Assembly: GCF_030146175.1 (NCBI RefSeq)
Contig: NZ_JASLCE010000109.1
Span: 1 to 39,676 of the forward strand
Reading direction: 5' to 3'
Length of the DNA: 39,676 bases
Source of the DNA: Flavobacterium sp.
Lineage (GTDB): Bacteria > Bacteroidota > Bacteroidia > Flavobacteriales > Flavobacteriaceae
Shown here one piece after another: positions 1 to 8,047 of this stretch. A program made the position numbers and the translations under genes. Numbering within the stretch: the stretch's first letter is position 1; each line of letters opens with the position of its first letter. Below the pieces are notes generated by a model. That model made no database searches, had not been told where the DNA came from, and saw only the letters and a list, made by a program, of their open reading frames with translations.

Positions 1-64
1 TTCTCTTTTCTCTTTTCTCTTTTCTCTTTTCTCTTTTCTCTTTTCTCTTTTCTCTTTTCTCTTT
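1..64. repeat. Heptanucleotide tandem repeat (TTCTCTT)n
   Basis: Nine perfect head-to-tail copies of the 7-mer TTCTCTT run from the window edge to position 63, with part of a tenth, so the array may continue to the left. It lies just beyond the terminator of the RND efflux operon. A related 7-mer array (TTTCCTC) sits after the LytTR gene at 7798. A simple repeat like this can change length by slippage. No coding or promoter role is visible for it inside the window. Confidence 0.9.
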
Positions 65-88
65 CAAATTTAATCATAAAACATAAAA

Positions 89-121
89 AAACCTGTCAGG
101 TTTTAAAGACCTGACAGGTTT
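89..121 (-). terminator. Intrinsic terminator of the RND efflux operon
   Basis: A perfect 13-bp stem (89-101 with 109-121) encloses a 7-nt loop. Read on the minus strand it is followed by a run of seven T (complement of the A-run at 84-91), as expected for the end of the adaptor gene, whose stop is at 150. Each arm is itself nearly palindromic around a single base (AACCTGTCAGGTT). The same arm sequence forms the terminator at 18122-18154. Confidence 0.85.
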
Positions 122-149
122 AGCTGTATTCCTATATTTTCAGTATCGC

Positions 150-1244
150 TTATTTTACCGGTGTTCCGTCCTGAATTTCTTCAGTAGCTTGTTTGATCAA
201 AAGAATATCCGGTGTGATCGCCCCGAAAACTTCGATTTTATCTTCCAGGATGCGTCCTTTCTGAACCGGTAATCGGCTTGTTTTATGGTCTTTTACCGAT
301 ACCACAAACGTTCCTTCACTTGAAGTAACCACTGCCGATTTCGGTACGACATAGGTACTGTCTTTTGCGGTTAATGGTAATTGTACTTCGGCAACCATAC
401 CCGGTAACAATTTGTTTCCGGTATTGATCACATCCATTTCAACCCGTTCCGAACGAAGTCGGCTATCCAATGCACCCGACATACGGGCAATGGTAGCCGA
501 AAAATCCTGTCCCGGTAACGATTTTACCGTAAATTTTAAGGCTGCTCCGTTTTTCAGATAACCCGAATATTGCTCCGGAACATATACCGAAAGACGTAGC
601 TTATTTTGTTGCTGAATGGTCATCAACGGTTGTTCCGAACCTTTTCCGGCCGGTCCAACATAGGCGCCGTGATTTACGTTACGCGTGGCCACAACACCGT
701 CGAACGGAGCGCGGATTTGTAAATACCCCAATAAGGTCTGAATTTCACTATACGACGCTTTTGCCGCCTGATATTGTGCAAAATCGGAATTTTTACGCGC
801 TTCGGCTACTTCCAGATCGTTACGGGAAACGGTTCCTTCTACCTTACTGGTTTCAAAAAGACGGTTGTAAGTACTTTTACTCGCCGTATACACCGCTTCC
901 TGTGATTTTAAACGGGATTGCGCCGCGGCTAACTGTGCGCTCAATTCCGGCGCTTCCAGTACCAGTAACAACTGACCTTTTTTAACCTCCGTTCCGATAT
1001 CCGCTTTTAATTCTTTTACATAACTGCTCACTTTCGCATAAATGTCGACCTGTTGGAAACCGGTGATTTCGGCTGGCATACGCAATTCGGTTGACAGTAT
1101 TTCTTTTTTCGGTACAAAAGTCTCCAATACCGGTGCCGCAGCTTCCGTTACCGGGTTCTCACTTTCCTTTGCTTTGGTCTGGCAACCTACCACTAAGGCT
1201 GCCGATCCTAAAAATGCAATTGCTTGTATTACTTTATTTCTCAT
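150..1244 (-). CDS. RND efflux periplasmic adaptor (membrane fusion) lipoprotein
   Basis: This 364-residue HlyD/AcrA-family adaptor would bridge the inner-membrane RND pump and the outer-membrane channel in the periplasm. The N-terminus is a lipoprotein signal with the lipobox LVVGC (Cys21), followed by an acidic and polar tether. Next come a barrel-sandwich/lipoyl half motif around residues 60-95 (VSSYVKELKADIGTEVKKGQ), a short alpha-helical hairpin (about 95-165), the second lipoyl half (IRAPFDGVVATRNVNHGAYV) and the beta-barrel and membrane-proximal domains. It is the last gene of a three-gene minus-strand operon. Its start overlaps the end of the pump gene by 11 bp, which suggests translational coupling. 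The substrate cannot be told from sequence. Confidence 0.93.
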   Translation of the reverse strand: MRNKVIQAIAFLGSAALVVGCQTKAKESENPVTEAAAPVLETFVPKKEILSTELRMPAEITGFQQVDIYAKVSSYVKELKADIGTEVKKGQLLLVLEAPELSAQLAAAQSRLKSQEAVYTASKSTYNRLFETSKVEGTVSRNDLEVAEARKNSDFAQYQAAKASYSEIQTLLGYLQIRAPFDGVVATRNVNHGAYVGPAGKGSEQPLMTIQQQNKLRLSVYVPEQYSGYLKNGAALKFTVKSLPGQDFSATIARMSGALDSRLRSERVEMDVINTGNKLLPGMVAEVQLPLTAKDSTYVVPKSAVVTSSEGTFVVSVKDHKTSRLPVQKGRILEDKIEVFGAITPDILLIKQATEEIQDGTPVK

Positions 1245-4200
1245 CTGTTTGTTCTAATGCCGCTATATAATGTTTACTTTCTTTATCTTCCGGATCCAGA
1301 GATACCGATTGTGTTCCGGTTTTACCCATTACCCAGGCAAAAATAACCGGTAGGACGACCAATACTGTAAAAGTAGAAAATAAAAGTCCTCCAATTACTG
1401 CTCGTCCCAATGGGGAAACCTGTTCGCCGCTTTCGCCGTGTCCGATTGCCATTGGCAACATTCCGGCAATCATCGCGATACTGGTCATGATAATAGGACG
1501 TAATCGCAACGAAGCCGCTTCACGTGCCGAAACCAACGCATCGTTATTGTGTTTCCGCAATTGTTCCGCATTGGTGATCAATAACACGGCGTTGGCAATC
1601 GAAACCCCTACCGACATAATGATTCCCATATACGATTGCAGGTTTAAAGTCGATCCGGTTGCCAGTAATAACAACAACGATCCTAAAACTACCGCCGGAA
1701 CAGCTGTTAAAATAACCAGTGAAATACGGAACGACTGGAAGTTTGCCGATAACATTAGGAAGATCACGATTACCGCTACCAATAAGCCCGATTCCAAACT
1801 ACCCATCGTTTCACTTAACACTTTCCCCAAACCGATCTGTTCGATAAACAAACCTCGTGGTAATTCACCCAACGACGTTATCGCTTGTTGTACGTCTTTC
1901 GAAGCCGATCCCAAATCTGTATGATCAATATTTGCGGTGATCGAAATATACGGCATCGCACCCAGGTTATCATTTTCACCATAGGTAAACGACGGTGTAA
2001 TCGTAGCCACATCGCTCAACACCGGACGGGCTGTATTTTTTAACAACGGAATCTCCCCTATTTGCTTGATATCGGTCATTTTGTCCAAAGGCACCTGAAC
2101 CTGTACGTTATACGACAATCCGGCCTTTTCATCGATCCAGGTATTCTTTTCGGTATAACGGGACGAAGAAGTCGAAGCAATCAGCGATCGGGAAATCTCA
2201 CTCATATCCACCCCCAATTGCGCGGCACGAACCCGGTCGATATTGATATCCAATGCCGGATATTTGATGGGTTGTGCCAGTTGAATATCTCTAAAATACG
2301 GCTTCTGACGCAATTCGGCCATCAGTTTATTAGCGTATTCCTCATTCTTCTTTTTGTTTTTACCGGCAATACGCACTTCAATTGGCGTTGGCGATCCCTG
2401 ACTCAAAACTTTATCGGTCAATTCGATCGGTTCGAACGAAACGCTAACATCCGGTAATACTTTTTTCAAACGCTGACGGAATTCGTCTTTAAAATCATCC
2501 ATATCGCGATGGTATTCCTTTAAAGCCACCTGAAATACCGCTTCGTGCGGACCGGCCATAAAAAGATAGATGGGCGATACTGAGAACAACGACGGGTGTT
2601 GCCCGACATAAACCGATGAAATCGAAACGTGTTCTTTTCCTACCAGTTTTTCCAGTTCGGCTAAGGCCACTTTGGCTTTTTCTTCCGTTCGCTCCAAACG
2701 CGTTCCGTCCGGTGCTTTTAATCGCATCTGAAACTGACTGGAGTTTACCTTCGGAAATACATCCTGTCCGATTACATTTAGCAATAAAACAGCCAATGCC
2801 GTTACACCAACCAGATATAGGATCGTGATTGGTTTTTTATATACAAACAAACGGTTGATCAACCTCATAAAACGATTGCGGAAGCGTTCAAACGGACTGA
2901 TTTTTCCATCACCGTTAAAATCTTTTCGTTCCACCAGTATCTTTTTCTGATCCATCGTATCTCTTTCCGATTCCGGCGTTAAGCCTGAAGCCAGAAAAAC
3001 CGCTTCGTCATCCGAAATATCCGCTGAATGTGGCACTTTCGCATGGTCTTTCATTAACCAGTTGGCCATGATCGGCACAAATGTCTGCGATAACAGGAAC
3101 GATATGATCATCGAAAATCCAATTGACAATGCCAACGGAAGGAATAATGACCCCGGAATACCTTTCATTGTAAAAGCCGGCGCAAATACCGCCAGAATAC
3201 ACAATAAGATCAATAATTTCGGTAGTGCAATTTCCTTACAGGCATCCCATATCGCGAGTGCCTTGGGTTTGCCCATATCGAGATGCTGGTGGATGTTTTC
3301 GATCGTAACCGTACTCTCATCAACCAAAATACCGATAGCCAATGCCAATCCGCTCAACGACATCAGGTTGATCGTTTGTCCGAATAATTTCAAAAACAAA
3401 ACCCCGGAAATAATCGAAATCGGAATGGTAAGAATTACAATTAACGCCGCCCGACGGTCGCCCAGGAATAACAATACCATCAATCCGGTTAATACCGCTC
3501 CGATGATTCCTTCGGTAATCAAACTTTTAACGGAGTTGATCACATAAACCGACTGGTCAAATTCGTAGGATAACTTTACATCTTCCGGTAGCGTACTCTG
3601 GATTTTAGGCAACTCGGCTTTTAACTTTTGCACCACATCCCAGGTCGAAGCATCACCAGCCTTAGCAATACTCACATATACCGAACGTTTTCCATTAACC
3701 AAAGCATAACCGGCCGTAATATCGGCTCCGTCTTTTACAGTCGCTACATCGCCCAAATAAAGGTTTTGTACGCCGCCTTTAAACAACGGAATCTTTTCAA
3801 AATCTTTAATTTCTTTAATCGTATTATTCGTCGGCGTGATATAGTTTTTATCGCCCACGCGAACGTTTCCCGACGGTGCGGTCTGATTATTAAGTCGGAT
3901 CGCTTCTACAATCTGATCGGGTGTCAGGTTATGCGAACGCAATAAATCCGGATCGACATTAACTTCAACGGTTCTTGGGCTACCTCCAAACGGCGGTGGC
4001 GACAATAGTCCGGGAATCGACGTAAACGAAGCCCGTACGTAAACGTTGGCCAAATCCTGCAACTCGTTATTCGAACGGGTCGCACTACTCAATACCAATT
4101 GCCCGACCGGTAAGGACGAAGCGTCAAAACGGATGATAAACGGCGGTTGCGATCCCGGTGGGAAAGCTGCTTGAATCCGGTTGGAAAGCGCACTTAATTC

Positions 4201-4518
4201 GGCCGCAGCCTGTGCCATATTCGTATCTTCATAATACGAAATTTTCATTAAGGTAAGCCCTTGTATATTCTTTGTTTCTATTGATTTAACGCCATTCGCA
4301 AACAACATGATGTTGACGTAGTTTTTGGCAAAATAGGATTCCATCTGGTTGGGCGTATATCCTCCGAACGGGTGCGCCAGATAAATCACCGGCAGGTTCA
4401 TTTTTGGAAGAATATCGACCTTGATGCTTTTAACAGCACCGATTCCAAAGATGATCAATCCCATTACCAAGACGATAATCGAAATCGGTTTACGAAGTGC
4501 AAAACGTATTAAATTCAT
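1234..4518 (-). CDS. RND-family efflux pump permease with cytoplasmic EF-hand-like loop
   Basis: This 1094-residue proton-driven exporter of the AcrB/CusA superfamily has the usual twofold layout: TM1, a large periplasmic porter loop (about 40-330), TM2-6, a cytoplasmic linker, TM7, a second porter loop and TM8-12. TM4 carries ALAIGILVDEST, so the second acidic residue of the usual Asp-Asp proton-relay pair is Glu. The TM6-TM7 linker (about residues 495-555) is longer and more charged than I would expect from AcrB. It contains DFNGDGKISPFE at 533-544, a perfect match to the 12-residue EF-hand loop (D-x-N-x-D-G-x-I-x-x-x-E). The gene lies between the channel and adaptor genes. The family call is firm. 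Drug, metal or lipid substrate is unknown, and no Met-rich CusA-like metal relay was noticed. Confidence 0.95.
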   Translation of the reverse strand: MNLIRFALRKPISIIVLVMGLIIFGIGAVKSIKVDILPKMNLPVIYLAHPFGGYTPNQMESYFAKNYVNIMLFANGVKSIETKNIQGLTLMKISYYEDTNMAQAAAELSALSNRIQAAFPPGSQPPFIIRFDASSLPVGQLVLSSATRSNNELQDLANVYVRASFTSIPGLLSPPPFGGSPRTVEVNVDPDLLRSHNLTPDQIVEAIRLNNQTAPSGNVRVGDKNYITPTNNTIKEIKDFEKIPLFKGGVQNLYLGDVATVKDGADITAGYALVNGKRSVYVSIAKAGDASTWDVVQKLKAELPKIQSTLPEDVKLSYEFDQSVYVINSVKSLITEGIIGAVLTGLMVLLFLGDRRAALIVILTIPISIISGVLFLKLFGQTINLMSLSGLALAIGILVDESTVTIENIHQHLDMGKPKALAIWDACKEIALPKLLILLCILAVFAPAFTMKGIPGSLFLPLALSIGFSMIISFLLSQTFVPIMANWLMKDHAKVPHSADISDDEAVFLASGLTPESERDTMDQKKILVERKDFNGDGKISPFERFRNRFMRLINRLFVYKKPITILYLVGVTALAVLLLNVIGQDVFPKVNSSQFQMRLKAPDGTRLERTEEKAKVALAELEKLVGKEHVSISSVYVGQHPSLFSVSPIYLFMAGPHEAVFQVALKEYHRDMDDFKDEFRQRLKKVLPDVSVSFEPIELTDKVLSQGSPTPIEVRIAGKNKKKNEEYANKLMAELRQKPYFRDIQLAQPIKYPALDINIDRVRAAQLGVDMSEISRSLIASTSSSRYTEKNTWIDEKAGLSYNVQVQVPLDKMTDIKQIGEIPLLKNTARPVLSDVATITPSFTYGENDNLGAMPYISITANIDHTDLGSASKDVQQAITSLGELPRGLFIEQIGLGKVLSETMGSLESGLLVAVIVIFLMLSANFQSFRISLVILTAVPAVVLGSLLLLLATGSTLNLQSYMGIIMSVGVSIANAVLLITNAEQLRKHNNDALVSAREAASLRLRPIIMTSIAMIAGMLPMAIGHGESGEQVSPLGRAVIGGLLFSTFTVLVVLPVIFAWVMGKTGTQSVSLDPEDKESKHYIAALEQTDEK

Positions 4519-4528
4519 CTTTTACGGG

Positions 4529-5914
4529 TTATAATTCATTAATAAATAAGTTGAAATCACCGGTTGCTGCTGCTTTTAACAACAACGATTGCCATACGTT
4601 TACATGAACAATATCACGGTCGGTTTCCGCTCGGTTTAGCGTATATAGGGTTTGGGTAACATCTACCAGATTCGTCAGTCCGTTTTTGTAGAGTGTCATT
4701 TTCTGCAAATACGCCTGAGCCGCTGCTTTTACCTGTTTAGGCGCTTCTTTATCGCTTTCATAGGCCAGTTGTATTTTAACATCGGCTGCATCCGACTGTG
4801 CTTTAAACTGCTGTTCCATCACCTTATATTCGTCTTCCAAAGCTTCGGAAGTAAATTTCTGCGCGCTGACTTTTTTAGCGGTACGCGCCAAGGTCGTCAG
4901 ATTCCAGCTTACACCCACTCCAAAAAGGTAATTCTGACGGGTCGGATCTACACCATCCCAATAGTTATGGGTAAACGAAGATTGATCAACCGCATAATCC
5001 GAATTGAATCCCGATGCACGGGTTTGGTATACCCCAAACAAACTAAATGTCGGGTAATATTCTTTCCGAAATAAGCGTAATTGTTGGGCGCCATATTCCA
5101 TCCGACTCTTATAAAACTGCAGTACCGGATTGGATTCAACACCTAAAGTTTCACTTTTACCAATCACATTTGGTGACTTGATTACCAAAGTAGTATCCAC
5201 TTTAATATCAGAAATTTCTATCCCCATTAAAGTGATCAGTTTGTTATTCTGTTCCTTCACCTGGTCTTTCACCTGATTCAGTGCGATACGTGCGCGCGAC
5301 ACTTCCGCAGAAGCCAATGTAGAATCGACTCCCGGCAACAATCCGTTTTTAACTCGCGCGGCAGCCAGTTTTAAAAACACCTCTGCCCGTTCCAGATTTT
5401 TCTTTTGGGAGATCTCCAATCGCTGACTCGCCAACAGGTTTAGGTAAGCCGCAGAAATGCGTATTTTATGTTGAAATTGTTCCTGTTCGGAATCTTTTTG
5501 CAAACGATCGGCATCTGCTTTAGACAAAGCGATCTTTTGTCGGATACGACCGAAACTATAAAAATCCCAGTTCATGTTCACCAGATACAAGGCGCCGAAA
5601 GCAGCGTTCCAGTTTTGTTCCGGCAAGGGTAATCCCGACGAAGCGACTCCCAGACCTCCAAAACCATACAGCGGACCATTTTGTCCGTTTACGGTTCCGT
5701 AGTCCTGTTGCGCGGCCAGTGTCAGGTTGGGCAAATAATCCCTTTTGTTTTGTTTGACGGTTTCCTGTCCCGCCAAAGCATACTTTTCTTTGGCTTTAAG
5801 TGTGCCGTAGTTAGCCATCCCTTGATCAATGGCATCTTTCAGGGTGAGCGACTGGGAGAACGCTCCTGAAAAACACATTAAAAGCGACAGCAATGGCAAT
5901 TTTCGTACTATCAT
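4529..5914 (-). CDS. TolC-family outer-membrane efflux channel
   Basis: This is a 461-residue outer-membrane factor of the RND tripartite system. I place the start at 5914 because the following residues form a clean signal peptide (MIVRKLPLLSLLMCFSGAFSQ). The frame stays open to 6007, but that extension is not signal-like and covers the putative operator. The mature protein has the repeated long alpha-helical segments of TolC proteins, with coiled-coil stretches around 'ALSKADADRLQKDSEQEQ' and 'LNQVKDQVKEQNN'. It is the first gene of the efflux operon, 10 bp before the pump gene. A weak -7 box on the minus strand (TAGCTTCG, 5941-5948) lies just downstream of the direct repeats at 5978-6010. 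Confidence 0.93.
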   Translation of the reverse strand: MIVRKLPLLSLLMCFSGAFSQSLTLKDAIDQGMANYGTLKAKEKYALAGQETVKQNKRDYLPNLTLAAQQDYGTVNGQNGPLYGFGGLGVASSGLPLPEQNWNAAFGALYLVNMNWDFYSFGRIRQKIALSKADADRLQKDSEQEQFQHKIRISAAYLNLLASQRLEISQKKNLERAEVFLKLAAARVKNGLLPGVDSTLASAEVSRARIALNQVKDQVKEQNNKLITLMGIEISDIKVDTTLVIKSPNVIGKSETLGVESNPVLQFYKSRMEYGAQQLRLFRKEYYPTFSLFGVYQTRASGFNSDYAVDQSSFTHNYWDGVDPTRQNYLFGVGVSWNLTTLARTAKKVSAQKFTSEALEDEYKVMEQQFKAQSDAADVKIQLAYESDKEAPKQVKAAAQAYLQKMTLYKNGLTNLVDVTQTLYTLNRAETDRDIVHVNVWQSLLLKAAATGDFNLFINEL

Positions 5915-5977
5915 TATTGTGGTAAGGTTTTTTAACAACGCGAAGCTACGACACATTCCGCAGCAGCGCCTATGAAA

Positions 5978-6019
5978 AATGATTAATTCGCTATAAAAAA
6001 TGACCAATTCAATTGATCA
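5978..6019. promoter_or_regulatory. Candidate LytTR operator between efflux operon and two-component genes
   Basis: Two copies of AATGANNAATTC (5978-5989 and 5999-6010) are direct repeats exactly 21 bp apart. The second copy also forms an imperfect inverted repeat, TGACCAATT-C-AATTGATCA (6001-6019, 8 of 9 pairs). LytTR regulators typically bind two direct repeats about two helical turns apart. The site lies in the divergent intergenic region between the TolC-family gene and the LytS/LytTR genes, about 35-70 bp upstream of the likely efflux transcription start. That it is the LytTR target is inferred from spacing and position. Confidence 0.5.
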
Positions 6020-6076
6020 TTTAACTTCCCGGTTTATTCGTTTTTTTATACTTATTTTGTACGCTATATATCTGAA

Positions 6077-7096
6077 ATGAGTATGAGGAAGATCTTAGAG
6101 AACAAGTGGCTACAGGAATTCGCAATTCTTGTCTTTTCCTTTGTTCTTTTCACATTAAACGACTGGATTTTAATTTTAAGCTGGAAAGGCTTTTGGATGG
6201 GTATCGTATATTTTTTACTCCTATACGGTCATGCCCAGATCAACCGCTTTTTTCTACTGCCCATTCTACTGAAAAAACACCAACCACTAACCTATATTTT
6301 ATTTTCAATAATCTTAATAATACTATTTTCAGTAATATTACATGAAGTATCCATTGAAGTTATTTATAAGAATTGTTTCCTGTATAAAACCTCCATGCAA
6401 AAGACCTATCACTTCCAATTGGGAACGTTGGTCGGTACCTTAATTTGCATTTTGGGAAGTATCCAGTTAATCGAACATTACCGCGATCAGAAGAAAAAAA
6501 CAAACAAAGAATTACTCTACAACCAGATCCAGTTAAATGCGCTAAAAGGACAATTAAATCCGCATTTTCTGTTTAATACGTTTAATACACTCTACGGCAT
6601 TAGTCTGCAATATCCGGAACGGACTTCCGATATGATCATGCGGGTTTCCCAGCTATTGCGCTACCAGGTTGAAAATTCACAAAAAGAATACGTCTCCCTT
6701 GAAGATGAAATCGACTTTATTTCCAGCTATATCGAACTGGAAAAAGAACGCGTGGGTTACCGTTGTGAAATCGAGTTCGATTATAAAACCGATGTCGATT
6801 CCAACTATATGATCGCACCGATGTTGTTGATTCCTTTTGTGGAAAACACCTTTAAACACGGCACCTGTGCGATCGAAAATTGCTTTGTAAAGATCAATCT
6901 TTCGGTAAATAATGGTAAATTACGTCTGGAAACGTTAAATTCGATTCCGGATAAAAAACGGAAAATCGTTTCCACCAAAATCGGATTAAGCAATGCAACG
7001 GAACGATTGCGCATACTTTATCCGAAAAAACACAACCTGGAAATACAACAGGAAGCCAAACAATACCGTGTGTTACTCGAAATGGATTTATTATGA
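6077..7096 (+). CDS. LytS/YehU-type sensor histidine kinase
   Basis: This 339-residue membrane sensor kinase has four hydrophobic segments in residues 10-140, then a His_kinase domain (PF06580 type) with NPHFLFNTFNTLYGIS. The phospho-accepting His is residue 163. An HATPase region follows, with the N-box FVENTFKHG and a degenerate G-box near GLSNATERL. No extracellular sensor domain is visible, so the signal is probably sensed within the membrane. Its stop overlaps the start of the LytTR regulator by 4 bp, and the two are surely co-transcribed. The pair is divergent from the RND operon, which is therefore its most likely target. A weak -7-like box (TTATTTTG, 6052-6059) precedes it. Confidence 0.93.
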   Translation: MSMRKILENKWLQEFAILVFSFVLFTLNDWILILSWKGFWMGIVYFLLLYGHAQINRFFLLPILLKKHQPLTYILFSIILIILFSVILHEVSIEVIYKNCFLYKTSMQKTYHFQLGTLVGTLICILGSIQLIEHYRDQKKKTNKELLYNQIQLNALKGQLNPHFLFNTFNTLYGISLQYPERTSDMIMRVSQLLRYQVENSQKEYVSLEDEIDFISSYIELEKERVGYRCEIEFDYKTDVDSNYMIAPMLLIPFVENTFKHGTCAIENCFVKINLSVNNGKLRLETLNSIPDKKRKIVSTKIGLSNATERLRILYPKKHNLEIQQEAKQYRVLLEMDLL

Positions 7097-7794
7097 TGAT
7101 CACTCCAAAAAAATGTATTATTGTCGACGATGAACCGGCCGCGCATTATGTCCTGACCAACTATATCCGGCAAAACCCGCAACTGGAACTCGCTGCACAA
7201 TGCTATAACGGTATTGAAGCCTTGCATTATTTACGGGAAAACTCCGTAGATCTGATGTTTTTGGATATCGACATGCCGGAAATCACCGGACTGGAGTTAT
7301 TACAAACCCTGAAAAACCCACCAAAAACCATATTAACAACCGCCTATTCGGAATTTGCACTCGAAAGCTACGAATACGGTGTGATCGACTATTTGTTAAA
7401 ACCCATCTACTTTCCGCGTTTTCTAAAGTCAATCGAACGCTATCTTTCGCTACAATTTATTGAAAAAGAAACCGTAACTCCGATTGCGCTAAACGTAAAA
7501 GTAAACGGTAAAAATATCGACATCCGACTGGATGATATTCTATATGTCCAGAGTTACGGGAACTACGTTAAGATTTTTACCAAGACCAAAACCTTTGTAA
7601 CCGCGATGACTACGAATCAATTGGTACAGGAATTACCATCGGACAAGTTTATGCGGGTACACAAATCGTATATTATTGCGATTCATAAAATCGATGTTCA
7701 TGAAAAGGAACATATTGTGATCAACGAAGAGAAAATTCCATTAGGGATTACCTTCCGCCGCGAACTTAACGAACGCTTACGTCCCTTATCGTAA
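7093..7794 (+). CDS. LytTR-family response regulator
   Basis: This 233-residue DNA-binding regulator is the partner of the upstream kinase. The receiver domain (about 5-120) has the acidic pair in IVDDEP, the phospho-acceptor Asp58 in MFLDIDMP, and the conserved Lys in DYLLKPI. The C-terminal LytTR domain (about 135-230) starts at LNVKVNGKNIDIRLDDILYVQSYG (written here only as a landmark) and includes FMRVHKSYIIA, typical of the family. Two in-frame ATG codons are adjacent (7093 and 7096), and either could be used. It probably acts at the direct repeats at 5978-6010. Confidence 0.94.
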   Translation: MMITPKKCIIVDDEPAAHYVLTNYIRQNPQLELAAQCYNGIEALHYLRENSVDLMFLDIDMPEITGLELLQTLKNPPKTILTTAYSEFALESYEYGVIDYLLKPIYFPRFLKSIERYLSLQFIEKETVTPIALNVKVNGKNIDIRLDDILYVQSYGNYVKIFTKTKTFVTAMTTNQLVQELPSDKFMRVHKSYIIAIHKIDVHEKEHIVINEEKIPLGITFRRELNERLRPLS

Positions 7795-7797
7795 TTC

Positions 7798-7832
7798 TTT
7801 CCTCTTTCCTCTTTCCTCTTTCCTCTTTCCTC
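7798..7832. repeat. Heptanucleotide tandem repeat (TTTCCTC)5
   Basis: Five perfect copies of TTTCCTC begin 3 bp after the LytTR stop codon and run into a T-tract (7833-7838). The period and pyrimidine bias match the TTCTCTT array at 1-64, which lies at the other end of the paired efflux and two-component units. No hairpin accompanies it. Confidence 0.9.
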
Positions 7833-7886
7833 TTTTTTCTCCTAAAAACAGGTGTTTGTACGTATACCCTGTTATTTTTCTTTCAC

Positions 7887-7894
7887 TATTTTTG
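7887..7894 (+). promoter_or_regulatory. Putative -7 promoter box of the DyP-glycyl radical gene
   Basis: TATTTTTG matches the Bacteroidota -7 consensus TAnnTTTG exactly. No TTTG box is seen at the usual 17-23 bp upstream; the nearest is 28 bp away (7855-7858), so the match is partial. Use of this promoter would leave a 5' leader of about 145 nt before the ATG at 8048. The leader contains AGGAGGT at 7966-7972, too far from the start codon to be its ribosome binding site. Confidence 0.45.
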
Positions 7895-8047
7895 ATACAG
7901 ATCGATTTCCCACTATAAATCTTCTGTTTTTTTCAATTGTAACTTCATAACAACCAAACTGTTATAGGAGGTAGCTCTTTATACCTGTAAAGGAAACAAA
8001 AACAATCGCAACAAACATTTTTAAACTGTAACCAACAAACAACTCAC

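Noticed and set aside
1..64. CRISPR-like or phase-variable coding repeat
   Set aside because: The unit is 7 bp with no spacers and no open frame crosses it; it is a simple tandem repeat.
1234..4518. CusA-type heavy-metal exporter
   Set aside because: The TM4 motif and overall length do not point to CusA, no Met-rich metal pathway was noticed, and no CusF or metal regulator is nearby.
5915..6007. N-terminal extension of the TolC-family protein
   Set aside because: The added residues are not signal-like, while the start at 5914 gives a textbook signal peptide and leaves the regulatory repeats outside the gene.
7966..7972. AGGAGGT as ribosome binding site of the fusion gene
   Set aside because: It is 75 nt upstream of the ATG with no start codon at usable distance, and Bacteroidota rarely rely on strong Shine-Dalgarno sites.
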